13,522 nucleotides of DNA from Kiritimatiellia bacterium (GTDB taxonomy: Bacteria > Verrucomicrobiota > Kiritimatiellia > RFP12 > UBA1067), in assembly GCA_017936245.1 (NCBI GenBank), contig JAGBFY010000459.1:1-13522 (forward strand), written 5' to 3'. Shown here in pieces: positions 1 to 8,117 of this stretch. Each line of letters opens with the position of its first letter. Position 1 is the first letter of the stretch. The notes under the pieces are model-generated. The model did not search any database. It saw only the letters and a list, made by a program, of their open reading frames with translations, and was not told where the DNA came from. The position numbers were made by a program, and so were the translations under genes.

Positions 1-441
1 ACTAACTCGCATTGTTCCTGTCCCCTTGACGAACGTAAGGCGGAACTGCCTGTAGTTGTCGCTTCGCGAAAGCGAAATGGTCTCATTCGTTGCCGAACCG
101 TTCGCAAAAACAAGTTGATGGATATCCGTCCACAATTCAGATTCCAGGGCCTTCGCCTCGATTTTCAGCGCCGAGCTGGCTCCTTCCGTTCTAAAACCGA
201 CATTCTTCGCCGAAACGGATATAGACACCACAGCCCCATCGTATATTGGGCTTGTTATGGATTCCCCGTCATTGGAGAATTTTCTTCCACTGCCGTCAAC
301 GACCGTTCCCGAAAGGCTCCATTGATTGGTGTTGGAATTCGAATCGTCTATAAAATCCGTCGCAACAACCCCTCCCCATGCAGATAGTCTGATTCCGCCA
401 ATCAACATCACAATGGATACGGATAGTTTTTTGCAGTTCAT
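1..441 (-). CDS. Exported protein of unknown function, N-terminal part (runs off the window)
   Basis: Reading the minus strand from the ATG at 441-439 gives 147 codons without a stop to the window edge, so the C-terminus is missing. Residues 1 to about 22 (MNCKKLSVSIVMLIGGIRLSA) form a classical signal peptide: a lysine pair, then a hydrophobic core. The mature part alternates hydrophobic and polar residues and is rich in Ser, Thr, Gly and Asn, as in secreted beta-sandwich modules. I do not recognise a family. The start is set by an AGGAGGT Shine-Dalgarno sequence 5 bases upstream and a TGCTATAAT promoter about 40 bases upstream. The gene is divergent from the mscS-type gene. It could be the head of a long surface or adhesin-like protein, but that is a guess from composition. 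Confidence 0.8.
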   Translation of the reverse strand, partial: MNCKKLSVSIVMLIGGIRLSAWGGVVATDFIDDSNSNTNQWSLSGTVVDGSGRKFSNDGESITSPIYDGAVVSISVSAKNVGFRTEGASSALKIEAKALESELWTDIHQLVFANGSATNETISLSRSDNYRQFRLTFVKGTGTMRVS

Positions 442-446
442 CAGCC

Positions 447-453
447 ACCTCCT
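447..453 (-). promoter_or_regulatory. Strong Shine-Dalgarno of the left-edge gene
   Basis: The minus strand reads AGGAGGT with 5 bases to the ATG at 441. This near-perfect anti-16S match fixes the start of the partial exported protein and supports that it is a real gene. Confidence 0.8.
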
Positions 454-479
454 GTTCATGCACCTTGGCAACGGAAACA

Positions 480-488
480 ATTATAGCA
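480..488 (-). promoter_or_regulatory. Extended -10 promoter of the left-edge gene
   Basis: The minus strand reads TGCTATAAT, a perfect -10 hexamer with the TGN extension. No TTGACA-like hexamer is seen 16 to 18 bases further up. Predicted transcription start is near 473, giving a leader of about 32 bases that contains the Shine-Dalgarno sequence. Confidence 0.65.
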
Positions 489-552
489 CAATCCTCCCAA
501 CTTTTCATTGTCCATTTTCGAATGGGAGCCTGCGCTACATCATCTGCTTCTG

Positions 553-561
553 TGATATAAT
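553..561 (+). promoter_or_regulatory. Extended -10 promoter of the mscS-type gene
   Basis: TGATATAAT, a perfect -10 with TGN extension and no clear -35. Predicted start is near 568, giving a leader of about 57 bases. It is divergent from the minus-strand promoter at 480-488, so the 442-624 gap is a back-to-back promoter region. Confidence 0.65.
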
Positions 562-624
562 CCGCAGCAGAAAGGTTTCAAGTGGCTGAATGGGTCAGCC
601 ATATCGAAAAACAAGGAAAATACC

Positions 625-1527
625 ATGACAAATGAAGTTGCCGCTGCAGCGGAAATGCCTGCATGTGTTTCGGAGTGCGTAGTCTCGGAACTGGAGAACC
701 AGCTTACGCAGGGACAGGAGCTGTGGGCGAACCTGATCGCCTGGCTTTCTGAAAAAGGCATATCGTTCCTCATGAATGTCATAGCAGCAATCCTTATCCT
801 GATTGCAGGCATGGTTGCGATCAGGCTCATCCGCAAGGCCGTCGCAAAGGCGCTTTCGAAAGTGAACAGAATGAGCAAACTTCTCTCCGACTTCATCGTG
901 AGCGTTGTGAGCAAGACATGCTGGACCGTTCTCGCACTTGTCATTCTTCAGAGACTTGGCGTAAACGTCGGTCCCCTCGTCGCCGGACTTGGCGTGACCG
1001 GCTTCATTCTGGGCTTCGCGTTTCAGGAAACGCTCGGCTCGTTCGCCGCCGGCATGATGATTGCGCTCAACCAGCCTTTTAAGGTGGGAGACTATGTCGT
1101 GGCAGGTGGCATCGAAGGAGAGGTACTTGAACTCAACATGATGGCAACCGTGTTCGCCACCGCCGACAACAAGAAGGTAGTGGTTCCGAACAAGGTCGTA
1201 TGGGGCAGCGCAATAACGAACTTCTCCGCCCTCGGCACACGCCGTGTCGACACTAAAATCTCAGTCGCATATGGTGCAGACCTCCGCAAGGCCATAGAGG
1301 TGGCTTTCGATACGCTCAAGAAGCTGCCTGGCGTCCTTGAAGAGCCGAAACCGGTCGTGGCCATCGCTTCGCTGGACGATTCCGCCGTCACGCTCAATCT
1401 GCGCCCGTGGGCAACCTGCGCCAACTACTGGGATGTCCTCACCAATGCCCAGGAATCGGTCAAAAAGGCATTTGAAGAGAACGGAATCGCAATTCCATTC
1501 CCACAGATCGACGTTCACATGGTCTGA
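625..1527 (+). CDS. mscS: Small-conductance mechanosensitive channel, MscS family
   Basis: An inner-membrane channel that opens under membrane tension and releases solutes during hypo-osmotic shock. At 300 residues it is close to the E. coli MscS length of 286. Three membrane segments are visible: about 47-69, about 91-110, and the pore-lining TM3 at about 114-148, rich in Gly and Ala (VAGLGVTGFILGFAFQ). The MscS beta-domain follows, with FKVGD at 152-156 and the conserved VPNK at 187-190. A mixed alpha/beta C-terminal domain ends in PFPQIDVHMV, typical of the family. The start is supported by AGGA 7 bases upstream of the ATG. It has its own extended -10 promoter, and dnaX follows after 34 bases, so read-through into dnaX is possible. 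Family assignment is firm; which MscS paralogue it matches is less so. Confidence 0.95.
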   Translation: MTNEVAAAAEMPACVSECVVSELENQLTQGQELWANLIAWLSEKGISFLMNVIAAILILIAGMVAIRLIRKAVAKALSKVNRMSKLLSDFIVSVVSKTCWTVLALVILQRLGVNVGPLVAGLGVTGFILGFAFQETLGSFAAGMMIALNQPFKVGDYVVAGGIEGEVLELNMMATVFATADNKKVVVPNKVVWGSAITNFSALGTRRVDTKISVAYGADLRKAIEVAFDTLKKLPGVLEEPKPVVAIASLDDSAVTLNLRPWATCANYWDVLTNAQESVKKAFEENGIAIPFPQIDVHMV

Positions 1528-1544
1528 TGCATCGTCGGCTCATA

Positions 1545-1553
1545 TGGTATAAT
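1545..1553 (+). promoter_or_regulatory. Extended -10 promoter directly before dnaX
   Basis: TGGTATAAT lies 8 bases before the dnaX ATG, so transcription would start about 2 bases ahead of the start codon, a nearly leaderless mRNA. No -35-like hexamer is present at the expected place, which falls at the mscS stop codon. No Shine-Dalgarno sequence precedes this ATG. Confidence 0.5.
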
Positions 1554-1561
1554 CATAGCCA

Positions 1562-2974
1562 ATGAACAAGGAAGACAAGTCAGCAGAAGGCCGGCAGCAC
1601 GTTGCGCTGCCGCTAAAGTACCGTCCGATGACGTTTGACGACGTCGTCGGGCAGGAACACGTGGTGCGTACGCTAAAGCACGCAATCGAATCCGGACGTA
1701 TCGCGAACGCCTACCTTTTCGTCGGGCCTCGCGGAATAGGCAAGACCACAACCAGCCGAATCTTCGCAAAGGCGCTGAACTGTCTCACCCCGAACGGCGC
1801 TGAGCCCTGCGGTAAATGCGAGAACTGCACCCAGATCGCTGAAGGACGTTCCCTGGACGTAATGGAGCTTGACGGCGCATCGCACAACAAGGTTGAGGAT
1901 GTGCGTCCCATAATCGAGGCCGTACAGTTCAAGCCCGTTGCCTCGCGGTTCAAGATTTTCATCATCGACGAATGCCACATGCTTTCCACTGCGGCATGGA
2001 ACGCGCTTCTCAAAACGCTCGAGGAACCGCCGCCGTACGTCAAGTTCGTGTTCGCGACAACGGAAGGCGACAAGGTGCTGGCGACAATCGTTTCGCGCTG
2101 TCAGCGCTTCGACCTCCGCCGCATCCAGACGAACCAGATTGTGGACCGTCTTACGTACATCTGCGGCAAGGAAAACGTAACGGCGGATTCCGACGCCCTT
2201 CTCGCCATAGCCCGCGGAGCGGAAGGCGGCATGCGCGACGCGCTTTCGTCTCTTGACCAGCTTATCGCGTTCAAAGACGGAAACATCACCGAAGAGGATG
2301 CCCTTTCCGTGTTCGGACTCGTCTCACGCTCGGAGCTGGAAGGTCTCGCAGGGGCTATACTGAAAGGCGACTCGGCATCCATTCTCAAGGCCGTAGCCAA
2401 CTTCGACTCTGCCGGAAAGAACATGCGCCGCCTTGCTGGAGAACTGATGGTCCATTTCCGCAATCTCGTAGTCTGGCAAGCTCTCGGAGAAAAGGCGGGC
2501 GACACGCTTGAAATCACGTCCGACCAGCGCAAGACGCTCGTTGAGCAGGCGAAGATATGCGATTCGTCGCGAATCTTCCGCATTGCGGACAAGTTGGCGG
2601 AGATGGAGGATAAACTCCGTTACGTGCTGAGCGTTCGCACCCTCATCGAAATGACGCTTCTCCGGGCGGGACGCATCGCGTCCGTCGCAAGTATCGAAGA
2701 GCTGATGAAGGCGGTTCGCGCCCTCAAGGCAAGCGGAGGATTGCCACCGTCCGCACCTGCCGTTCAGCCATCGGCTCCCGCCAAGAGCGCGAGTCCGGTC
2801 GCAAAGCCTGCCGCCGCACCTGCACCGCAACCCTCTGCTGGAACCACCGCTACAGCAGAAGCAAAGCCGGAAACTCCGTCTTTCGACAGGCAGGCGATTC
2901 TGGACGACCCCAGGCTGAACAATATCCTCCAGTCGATGCCCGGCACCAAGATTATAGATATTAAGGAAAAATGA
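1562..2974 (+). CDS. dnaX: DNA polymerase III subunit gamma/tau (clamp loader ATPase)
   Basis: The AAA+ ATPase of the clamp-loader complex, which loads the sliding clamp onto primed DNA at the fork. The 470 residues show LKYRPMTFDDVVGQEHV at the start (18-34), Walker A GPRGIGKT (55-62), four zinc-binding cysteines (74, 83, 86, 89), Walker B IIDECH (134-139), the SRC sensor 1 motif (178-180) and GGMRDALS sensor 2 (222-229). A domain III helical region runs to about 385, then a Pro/Ala-rich linker (about 393-440) and a short tail. The length resembles a gamma form or short tau rather than the 643-residue E. coli tau, and I see no slippery A-run before the stop that would suggest programmed frameshifting. 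The ATG lacks a Shine-Dalgarno sequence. No later start would keep the conserved YRP region, so this start is preferred. The usual neighbours ybaB and recR are absent; pyrK follows. Confidence 0.97.
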   Translation: MNKEDKSAEGRQHVALPLKYRPMTFDDVVGQEHVVRTLKHAIESGRIANAYLFVGPRGIGKTTTSRIFAKALNCLTPNGAEPCGKCENCTQIAEGRSLDVMELDGASHNKVEDVRPIIEAVQFKPVASRFKIFIIDECHMLSTAAWNALLKTLEEPPPYVKFVFATTEGDKVLATIVSRCQRFDLRRIQTNQIVDRLTYICGKENVTADSDALLAIARGAEGGMRDALSSLDQLIAFKDGNITEEDALSVFGLVSRSELEGLAGAILKGDSASILKAVANFDSAGKNMRRLAGELMVHFRNLVVWQALGEKAGDTLEITSDQRKTLVEQAKICDSSRIFRIADKLAEMEDKLRYVLSVRTLIEMTLLRAGRIASVASIEELMKAVRALKASGGLPPSAPAVQPSAPAKSASPVAKPAAAPAPQPSAGTTATAEAKPETPSFDRQAILDDPRLNNILQSMPGTKIIDIKEK

Positions 2975-3009
2975 TTCGTCTCGGATCAATGGATGAGACT
3001 GCAGAACGG

Positions 3010-3014
3010 AAGGA
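3010..3014 (+). promoter_or_regulatory. Shine-Dalgarno that sets the pyrK start
   Basis: AAGGA lies 8 bases before the ATG at 3023. An upstream in-frame ATG at 2993 has no such site and would add ten residues absent from PyrK proteins, so 3023 is chosen. Confidence 0.7.
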
Positions 3015-3022
3015 ACATCACC

Positions 3023-3826
3023 ATGAACTTCAACGAAAAATGCAAGATTCTGTCCCATGAGGATTCCGCACCCGGCTACCGGACGCTGGTATTCTCGGCG
3101 CCGCAGATCGCAGCGGCGGTCGCCCCCGGACAGTTCGTGCATGTGAAGGTGCCTCGTTTGGACGATGCCGCACTTCGCCGTCCATTCTCCGTTTTCGATG
3201 CAGATGCCGAAGCCGGCACGTTGACGGTCCTCTACAAGATCGTGGGCAAGGGCACGGAGGCTCTGGCAAAGGAATCCGTCGGCGCAGAGGTCGAGGTTAT
3301 AGGTCCACTTGGTTTTGGCTTCCCCGTGCAGTGCAACGGTGTGCCGCTTCTTGTCGGAGGAGGATATGGCGTTGCGCCCCTATACTTCCTCGCGAAACGC
3401 ATGCTGAAGACGGGAGTCGAAGAAAAGCCGATCCTTTTCGTCGGCGGGCGCACCAAGGATGATCTTCTCGCGGTCGATATGTTCCGCAATCTTGGCATTG
3501 AAGTGCATACAGCAACCAATGACGGCTCTGAAGGCGTAAAAGGTTTTGTCACGGAACCGCTGGATGATGAACTCATCAAACTCAGAGAGACAGGCAAGAG
3601 CTTCGAGCTCTTCACCTGCGGACCTGACGGGCTTCTCAAGGCCGTCGCCCATCGCGCACTCGGCACTGGATCGAAGGGTTGGATTTCGATGGACCGCCAC
3701 ATGATCTGCGGAGTCGGCGCATGCTTTGCCTGCATCCAGAAGCTCAAACGGCCAAATGGCGAAATCTGGAATGCGCGCTGCTGCGTAAACGGTCCTGTCT
3801 TCAAGGCTGAAGAGATCGTCTGGTAA
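3023..3826 (+). CDS. pyrK: Dihydroorotate dehydrogenase B electron-transfer subunit (PyrK)
   Basis: A flavin and iron-sulfur subunit that passes electrons from dihydroorotate oxidation by PyrD to NAD+ in pyrimidine biosynthesis; cytoplasmic. The 267 residues show the ferredoxin-reductase fold. RPFSVFD (53-59) is the FAD-binding motif, GGGYGVAPL (112-120) is the nucleotide-binding loop, and CGP is at 199-201. A C-terminal [2Fe-2S] cluster follows: Cys229, Cys234 and Cys237 (C-x4-C-x2-C) then Cys253, with an extra Cys254. That cysteine arrangement separates PyrK from other reductases of the family. It starts 48 bases after dnaX and is probably co-transcribed with it. No pyrD is adjacent, although the two often sit side by side, so PyrD must be encoded elsewhere. 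Confidence 0.9.
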   Translation: MNFNEKCKILSHEDSAPGYRTLVFSAPQIAAAVAPGQFVHVKVPRLDDAALRRPFSVFDADAEAGTLTVLYKIVGKGTEALAKESVGAEVEVIGPLGFGFPVQCNGVPLLVGGGYGVAPLYFLAKRMLKTGVEEKPILFVGGRTKDDLLAVDMFRNLGIEVHTATNDGSEGVKGFVTEPLDDELIKLRETGKSFELFTCGPDGLLKAVAHRALGTGSKGWISMDRHMICGVGACFACIQKLKRPNGEIWNARCCVNGPVFKAEEIVW

Positions 3827-3853
3827 AAAAAAAAGCAGCAATCGCCGCAAATA

Positions 3854-3928
3854 TGGTTGCCCGGGGGGGATTCGAACCTCCTCAAGCGGCATCAAAAGCC
3901 GCTGTGCTGACCATTACACAACCGGGCA
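3854..3928 (-). tRNA. tRNA-Gln (anticodon UUG)
   Basis: A full cloverleaf can be drawn on the minus strand. The 7-bp acceptor stem is TGCCCGG/CCGGGCA, the D-stem is GTGT/GCAC with one G-T pair, and the anticodon stem GCGGC/GCCGC encloses the loop TTTTGAT. Anticodon TTG is at 3893-3895. The T-loop is TTCGAAT, the discriminator is A73 and CCA is encoded. The weak U1-A72 pair is a known glutamine tRNA trait. The T-stem GGAGG/CCCCC has one A-C mismatch (51:63). The gene lies 27 bases after the convergent pyrK stop and has its own extended -10 promoter upstream. Confidence 0.95.
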
Positions 3929-3946
3929 ATCAAAAAAACGGTGTGC

Positions 3947-3955
3947 ATTATAGCA
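3947..3955 (-). promoter_or_regulatory. Extended -10 promoter of tRNA-Gln
   Basis: The minus strand reads TGCTATAAT, 18 bases before the tRNA 5' end, so the transcript would begin about 12 bases ahead of the mature tRNA. The expected -35 position shows no consensus match. It also marks the downstream limit of the glycosidase operon, in whose 3' flank (3929-4045) I see no convincing intrinsic terminator. Confidence 0.7.
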
Positions 3956-4045
3956 TATGTTCTCTTAAATATCCCGATGTTTTTCTCACCAGTTTTCAAC
4001 GCATTATGTGAGCCTCGCCGGTAGACGGATGGATTTCGTCAGGCA

Positions 4046-5776
4046 TTAAAGATGCGGACCTGACAACGGCAGGAAAACCTCAAATTCATCGACATCTGGA
4101 TTGGTGCGGCAGGCATGGGCATAATCTACGAGAGTGTGCGTTCTGCCTTCGCCATCAACCGCCGTAAATTTCGCAAAGGCCGTTCCTTCCCATTTCCGCT
4201 CATAGCGCAGATTGTCAGGCAACGGCTCGCCAAACCTGTCGCCAAGGCCCGTGTCGCGCACAAGCACAAGCGGCCCGTAGGCATATTCGGTGTACCGTCT
4301 GCCGCCGATGTCATGCACCTTGCGAACAAATTCCATCTTGAAATCGAGTTGGACAAGGATTTCCTCCGTCGCCCCCAAATTTACCAAGGCAAAGCCTCTC
4401 TCAACGAACGGAGAGATTTTCTCGCCGTTGATGCACAGTGTCCATTCACGGCACCAACCGGGAATCGGCAACCTAAGCTTACGCGGAACCTTCGTAGCGG
4501 CCCGCAATTCAATATGGCCAGTCTTTGGATACTCCGTTGAAATCTTCAACGCAAGGCCGTCGTCGGATCTATAGGAGAGCGGCGAATAGACAAGCGGCGT
4601 CACGTTCGTACCATCATCATCAAGGACGAGCTCCGGCAGGTGCGCCATAATCGCAAACCCACGATAACGACAGCACTGGTAGATGGCGTTCTTTCGGAAA
4701 GCCTTCTTGCCGACATTGCCCTGATAGTACGCAAAATCAGAGTAGTCTGACGCCACTGATCCCAGAATGTGATTGTATAGCGTACGCTCCATCTCGTGAG
4801 CACAGCGCACATCACCGGAGACATCGAAAATTTCCCGGGTAAACCGAAGCCATCCGCACTGGACACAATTTTCATTGGGTCTCATTCCAACCGGCAGTAT
4901 GCATGGAGCACCGCCGCCTGCAAGAAACCGTTCCTTGTTCGTCGCCGCTCCTGTATTGCGTATTTGAGTGTCCGCGATGGACCTCCAATAGCTTCTGCAT
5001 GACGATTCACATCGGTTGTCTCCTCTGGCTTTCGAGAACAGCAAGACTCCTCTCCATGCATTGATCATTTCTATGCCCTTCTGCGACTGAAGTTTAAGAC
5101 AGTCGGGATTGGACAGAAGATTCATGCCGGTACGTTCAAGACCGTCAAGCGTCCTGCGCACAAAATCCCCATATTTTTTGTCGCCGGTGGCCGCTTCCGC
5201 CAACATGAATGCATAGAATGCCGTCAGATGCTGTGAACCGACATTCCCGACAAGCTCCTTATCAACAAGCCGTTCAGGCGACATGTTCCCGAGGGTCGCC
5301 ATGAGCCAATCTGCAGCCCGAAGCCCAAGCGAAAGCGCTTCACGGTCTTGAGACGTCTGCGCAAAGCGAAGCAACCCATACGCTACATGCGCCTGATTCC
5401 AGAGCGAAAACGCAAATAGCCTGTTCGTGCTGGTTTCGCCGCCAATATATCCATCATCGGACATAGCCTGTCCAGCTGCAGAGACTACCAGACGCCCATT
5501 GGCAAGAGCTCTCTCACACCGGTCAAGCTGCCAGTATGTCGCACAGAGGTCAAGGTAGTGCCCGCAGAACTCCTGCCGTGCATTCAACACGCCTTCCGTC
5601 TGATTGCCTATGGAAGCCATTCCCCGCACATGCTCCTGCGGATCAACGCTCCGCAGAAATGTAGCCTTGCCGCCTTCCCTGAAATCAAAAAGAGGACCCT
5701 TCTCCAAGACAACCTGTCCCGCTTGCACAACCATGGGCAAGACAAGGGAAATCATCAATATGCCATTGACCGTCAT
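4046..5776 (-). CDS. Secreted GH127-type (beta-L-arabinofuranosidase-like, DUF1680) protein
   Basis: A likely exported glycosidase of the GH127 fold: an (alpha/alpha)6 barrel followed by beta-sandwich domains. The 576 residues begin with a signal peptide (MTVNGILMISLVLPMVVQAG). The helical barrel spans about 50-385 and contains the family landmark ERTLYNHIL (330-338). The zinc site of characterised members (Glu and Cys in an E-x-C motif, plus a Cys-Cys pair whose first Cys is the nucleophile) is present here as Glu302, Cys304, Cys368 and Cys369. Family beta-strand motifs follow (LRLPIPGWC, 434-442; YGPLVLVRD, 500-508). In the Bifidobacterium enzyme the acid/base Glu lies 16 residues before the zinc Glu; here that place falls in LAGGGAP with no Glu. 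The specificity may therefore differ. It is the last gene of the operon, 22 bases after the DUF4838 gene, with GGAG 10 bases before the ATG. An arabinose-containing substrate is an inference. Confidence 0.82.
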   Translation of the reverse strand: MTVNGILMISLVLPMVVQAGQVVLEKGPLFDFREGGKATFLRSVDPQEHVRGMASIGNQTEGVLNARQEFCGHYLDLCATYWQLDRCERALANGRLVVSAAGQAMSDDGYIGGETSTNRLFAFSLWNQAHVAYGLLRFAQTSQDREALSLGLRAADWLMATLGNMSPERLVDKELVGNVGSQHLTAFYAFMLAEAATGDKKYGDFVRRTLDGLERTGMNLLSNPDCLKLQSQKGIEMINAWRGVLLFSKARGDNRCESSCRSYWRSIADTQIRNTGAATNKERFLAGGGAPCILPVGMRPNENCVQCGWLRFTREIFDVSGDVRCAHEMERTLYNHILGSVASDYSDFAYYQGNVGKKAFRKNAIYQCCRYRGFAIMAHLPELVLDDDGTNVTPLVYSPLSYRSDDGLALKISTEYPKTGHIELRAATKVPRKLRLPIPGWCREWTLCINGEKISPFVERGFALVNLGATEEILVQLDFKMEFVRKVHDIGGRRYTEYAYGPLVLVRDTGLGDRFGEPLPDNLRYERKWEGTAFAKFTAVDGEGRTHTLVDYAHACRTNPDVDEFEVFLPLSGPHL

Positions 5777-5798
5777 TGTCGTTCAACTCCACAGACCT

Positions 5799-8117
5799 CT
5801 AGCGTCCTTCAACCGAAGACTCGCATTCCGTCAAATCAAATTTATCAAGAAAAACAGCTTTAACCGAAGAGGTTTCGCCTTTCTTCCGGTCGAACAGACC
5901 TGCACCAAACCAGAAGTAATCACCTTTCACAGGTTGCCATATGCCAAGATCATACCATGCATATCCCGATTCCGGCGTCTCGTCCACCTTCACCACCCGG
6001 CGAATCCGGTCACATGAATCCGGAGCCCACCCGTAGATGCCGCTCCAGAAGGCGTTTCCTTTCGCTCCTGGCTCCTTGTCCACACGCACCCGCACCCGAA
6101 CACGGTACTTTGCGCCAGGCTTGACTACAGCATTCCCGAACCCGAATATATTCACGCACCATCCGTGCTTCCCGCCAAAGCACTCTATCGCGCGTCCATC
6201 CTCAGCCAACGGATCGGAGACGCGACGGGCCTCTTCCTGCGAACGGATATCGCATACAGAATCCTCTATCTCTGCATATCCGCTCCGCCTCCGTCCGCGA
6301 AACGCAAGTCGCTCCGGATGAGCCGCCAGCTCGTGCATCCGCGCATTCGTGCCGTAGTGCTGCGAAAAGATCACACGCCTCGGTCCATTCAGCGCCGCAG
6401 CGATTCGTTTCAGGCAATTCGTAGCGGCAGACGCAGCTGAGTCATCAGGCACAGGGTCGACAATATCCACATTGTTGTATACGAGATATAATCGCGTGTA
6501 GTCGAGCGCAAGACGTGACATCCTGATGTTGTATGCGTAGACGGGGTCCTCCTCAGAAACAGCCGCGAGAGCCTTTTCATGCAAGGCATCCGCCCAGTCC
6601 AGGAATTTCAGGTTGAAAGGAGTCTCGGCTGGAGATTGATATATGGTGAGCTCGCCACCTTTGCCATCACGCCACATGCGCTCTTTCGTTCGCAATGCGT
6701 CAAAATATGCTTTGATCATCGGTGCGCCTTTACCGTAGTAACCGCGGATAAAGTCGTCGAACAGGACCTCTTCATCCAGATCAGGGTTCCATAGCAGCTT
6801 CGCAAGCACATATGCCTTCAATTCCGCAAAAAACGCGTGATGCCCTTCATTCCTTGTACTGACCCCCTGTTCGAAAAGATCGGTTACGCCATTGTTCCTG
6901 AAAAACCGTATATTGCCCGCCAATGCGTCGAAGTTGACCATAGGCATCAGATAATGCGAGAAATTTACCGTGTAATCCCATACGTAAAGCCGTTTTGCGA
7001 GATTAGACCATCCTTCTATATCCCGTACGAAGTCCACATTCGTCGGATAGCGGCTCTCTGGCAGAGGCCGGGAGAAATCACATTCGATGGTGCATAGACA
7101 TATAAGCACATTATCTCTGGGACGCGTCTTTGCGGGCGGACGGCGCGTATACTGGTACGCAAGAGTCTCGATAACTGCGGATGGGAACTCCTTCTCCACC
7201 GCTTCAGCGACAGCATTCACAAAACGGATCATCGTTCCGGCATGAGCTCCCTCCTCTTCATCGATACGGCGGCATGCATCGCATGTGCAATACCTCTGAT
7301 TGTCATTCTGGCTGACCCCGTAGCACCCGGCATTTGGATCGCTGCGGATCCGCGCTAGCGTTGCCTCGATGATCAACTTCAGGACATCAGGATTCGTCAA
7401 ACACAATTGCGGATCAGCGGAATGCACATCCCTTACGCCATTGTGCAGCGCAAAATATTCGGGATGCGTCTTGCCGTATTTGCCGACAGGGCACAGTGCC
7501 TGAAACGTGTGGCAGTTGCCTAATCCGCCGCCCCAACGGTACGGCACTCCTCCAAATGCAGGATCGTCTGGCTTGGCCGAGTGCGGACCGTTCACGCGAA
7601 GCCTCGCCGCAAAACGCGGATTCTGCCGCACATCGTGCCAGAACGGGAAACGCATATAAAAGGCAGGCATCTGCACATCCTGAAAACCTGTTGGGACCGC
7701 GAACACCTTGCAGGACGGAACGACAGAATGCCAGCTTGAATACCACCGGCAACCGCCGAAGCGCTCAAGAAGTTCATACACTCCGTAGAGCACACCACGC
7801 ACACCGCCTTCCACCGCAAGCTCCCGCTCCGTCACGCGGATGCGGAACGCGTCGTCCCCTTTTTCCGACCATGGACGAATTGCGACGCACCGTCCAGCCG
7901 ATTGCGAACCCCGTGTCACAGCCAGCTCGATACCGGTCATCTGACGTACATGGTCACGCAATTCAGCGGCCGCAGTCTCCTGTGTTGGCGTCGGTTTTGA
8001 GGGCAAGGCGATCACACACGTCGCAGGTGCACCTTTCTCCGCGACCACAAATCCGTTTTCCACCGCACACGCCGCCATGGCTGGCAGAAGTGCGGCAAAC
8101 CATACAGCCGTCCTCAT
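5799..8117 (-). CDS. Secreted DUF4838 glycoside hydrolase (GH163-type) with C-terminal beta-sandwich
   Basis: A likely exported glycosidase. The DUF4838 family includes GH163 endo-beta-N-acetylglucosaminidases from gut Bacteroides that act on complex N-glycans. The 772 residues begin with a signal peptide (MRTAVWFAALLPAMAACA). Residues about 24-125 form the N-terminal domain shared with GH20/GH67-type enzymes, ending in GVRGVLYGVYELLERFGGCRWY-type sequence. The barrel domain contains YGVSQNDNQRYCTCDACRR (266-284), the family Cys cluster, then NAVAEAVEKEFP and TLAYQYTRRPP. Acidic residues around 271-273 and Glu416 are possible catalytic candidates. A beta-sandwich at about 640-765 resembles a carbohydrate-binding module. 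The start at 8117 overlaps the previous stop as ATGA, which implies translational coupling. An in-frame ATG at 8153 lies inside the upstream gene and would push the signal peptide inward, so it is rejected. True substrate unknown. Confidence 0.85.
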   Translation of the reverse strand: MRTAVWFAALLPAMAACAVENGFVVAEKGAPATCVIALPSKPTPTQETAAAELRDHVRQMTGIELAVTRGSQSAGRCVAIRPWSEKGDDAFRIRVTERELAVEGGVRGVLYGVYELLERFGGCRWYSSWHSVVPSCKVFAVPTGFQDVQMPAFYMRFPFWHDVRQNPRFAARLRVNGPHSAKPDDPAFGGVPYRWGGGLGNCHTFQALCPVGKYGKTHPEYFALHNGVRDVHSADPQLCLTNPDVLKLIIEATLARIRSDPNAGCYGVSQNDNQRYCTCDACRRIDEEEGAHAGTMIRFVNAVAEAVEKEFPSAVIETLAYQYTRRPPAKTRPRDNVLICLCTIECDFSRPLPESRYPTNVDFVRDIEGWSNLAKRLYVWDYTVNFSHYLMPMVNFDALAGNIRFFRNNGVTDLFEQGVSTRNEGHHAFFAELKAYVLAKLLWNPDLDEEVLFDDFIRGYYGKGAPMIKAYFDALRTKERMWRDGKGGELTIYQSPAETPFNLKFLDWADALHEKALAAVSEEDPVYAYNIRMSRLALDYTRLYLVYNNVDIVDPVPDDSAASAATNCLKRIAAALNGPRRVIFSQHYGTNARMHELAAHPERLAFRGRRRSGYAEIEDSVCDIRSQEEARRVSDPLAEDGRAIECFGGKHGWCVNIFGFGNAVVKPGAKYRVRVRVRVDKEPGAKGNAFWSGIYGWAPDSCDRIRRVVKVDETPESGYAWYDLGIWQPVKGDYFWFGAGLFDRKKGETSSVKAVFLDKFDLTECESSVEGR

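Noticed and set aside
2324..3142. 272-codon minus-strand open frame opposite dnaX
   Set aside because: It lies entirely against dnaX and the pyrK start, both with clear motifs. Its composition (Arg, Cys, Gly rich) is that of an antisense shadow.
3975..4013. CTCAC/GTGAG inverted repeat after the glycosidase operon as a terminator
   Set aside because: Only 5 bp of stem with a loop of nearly 20 bases, and on the minus strand it is followed by A residues rather than T residues.
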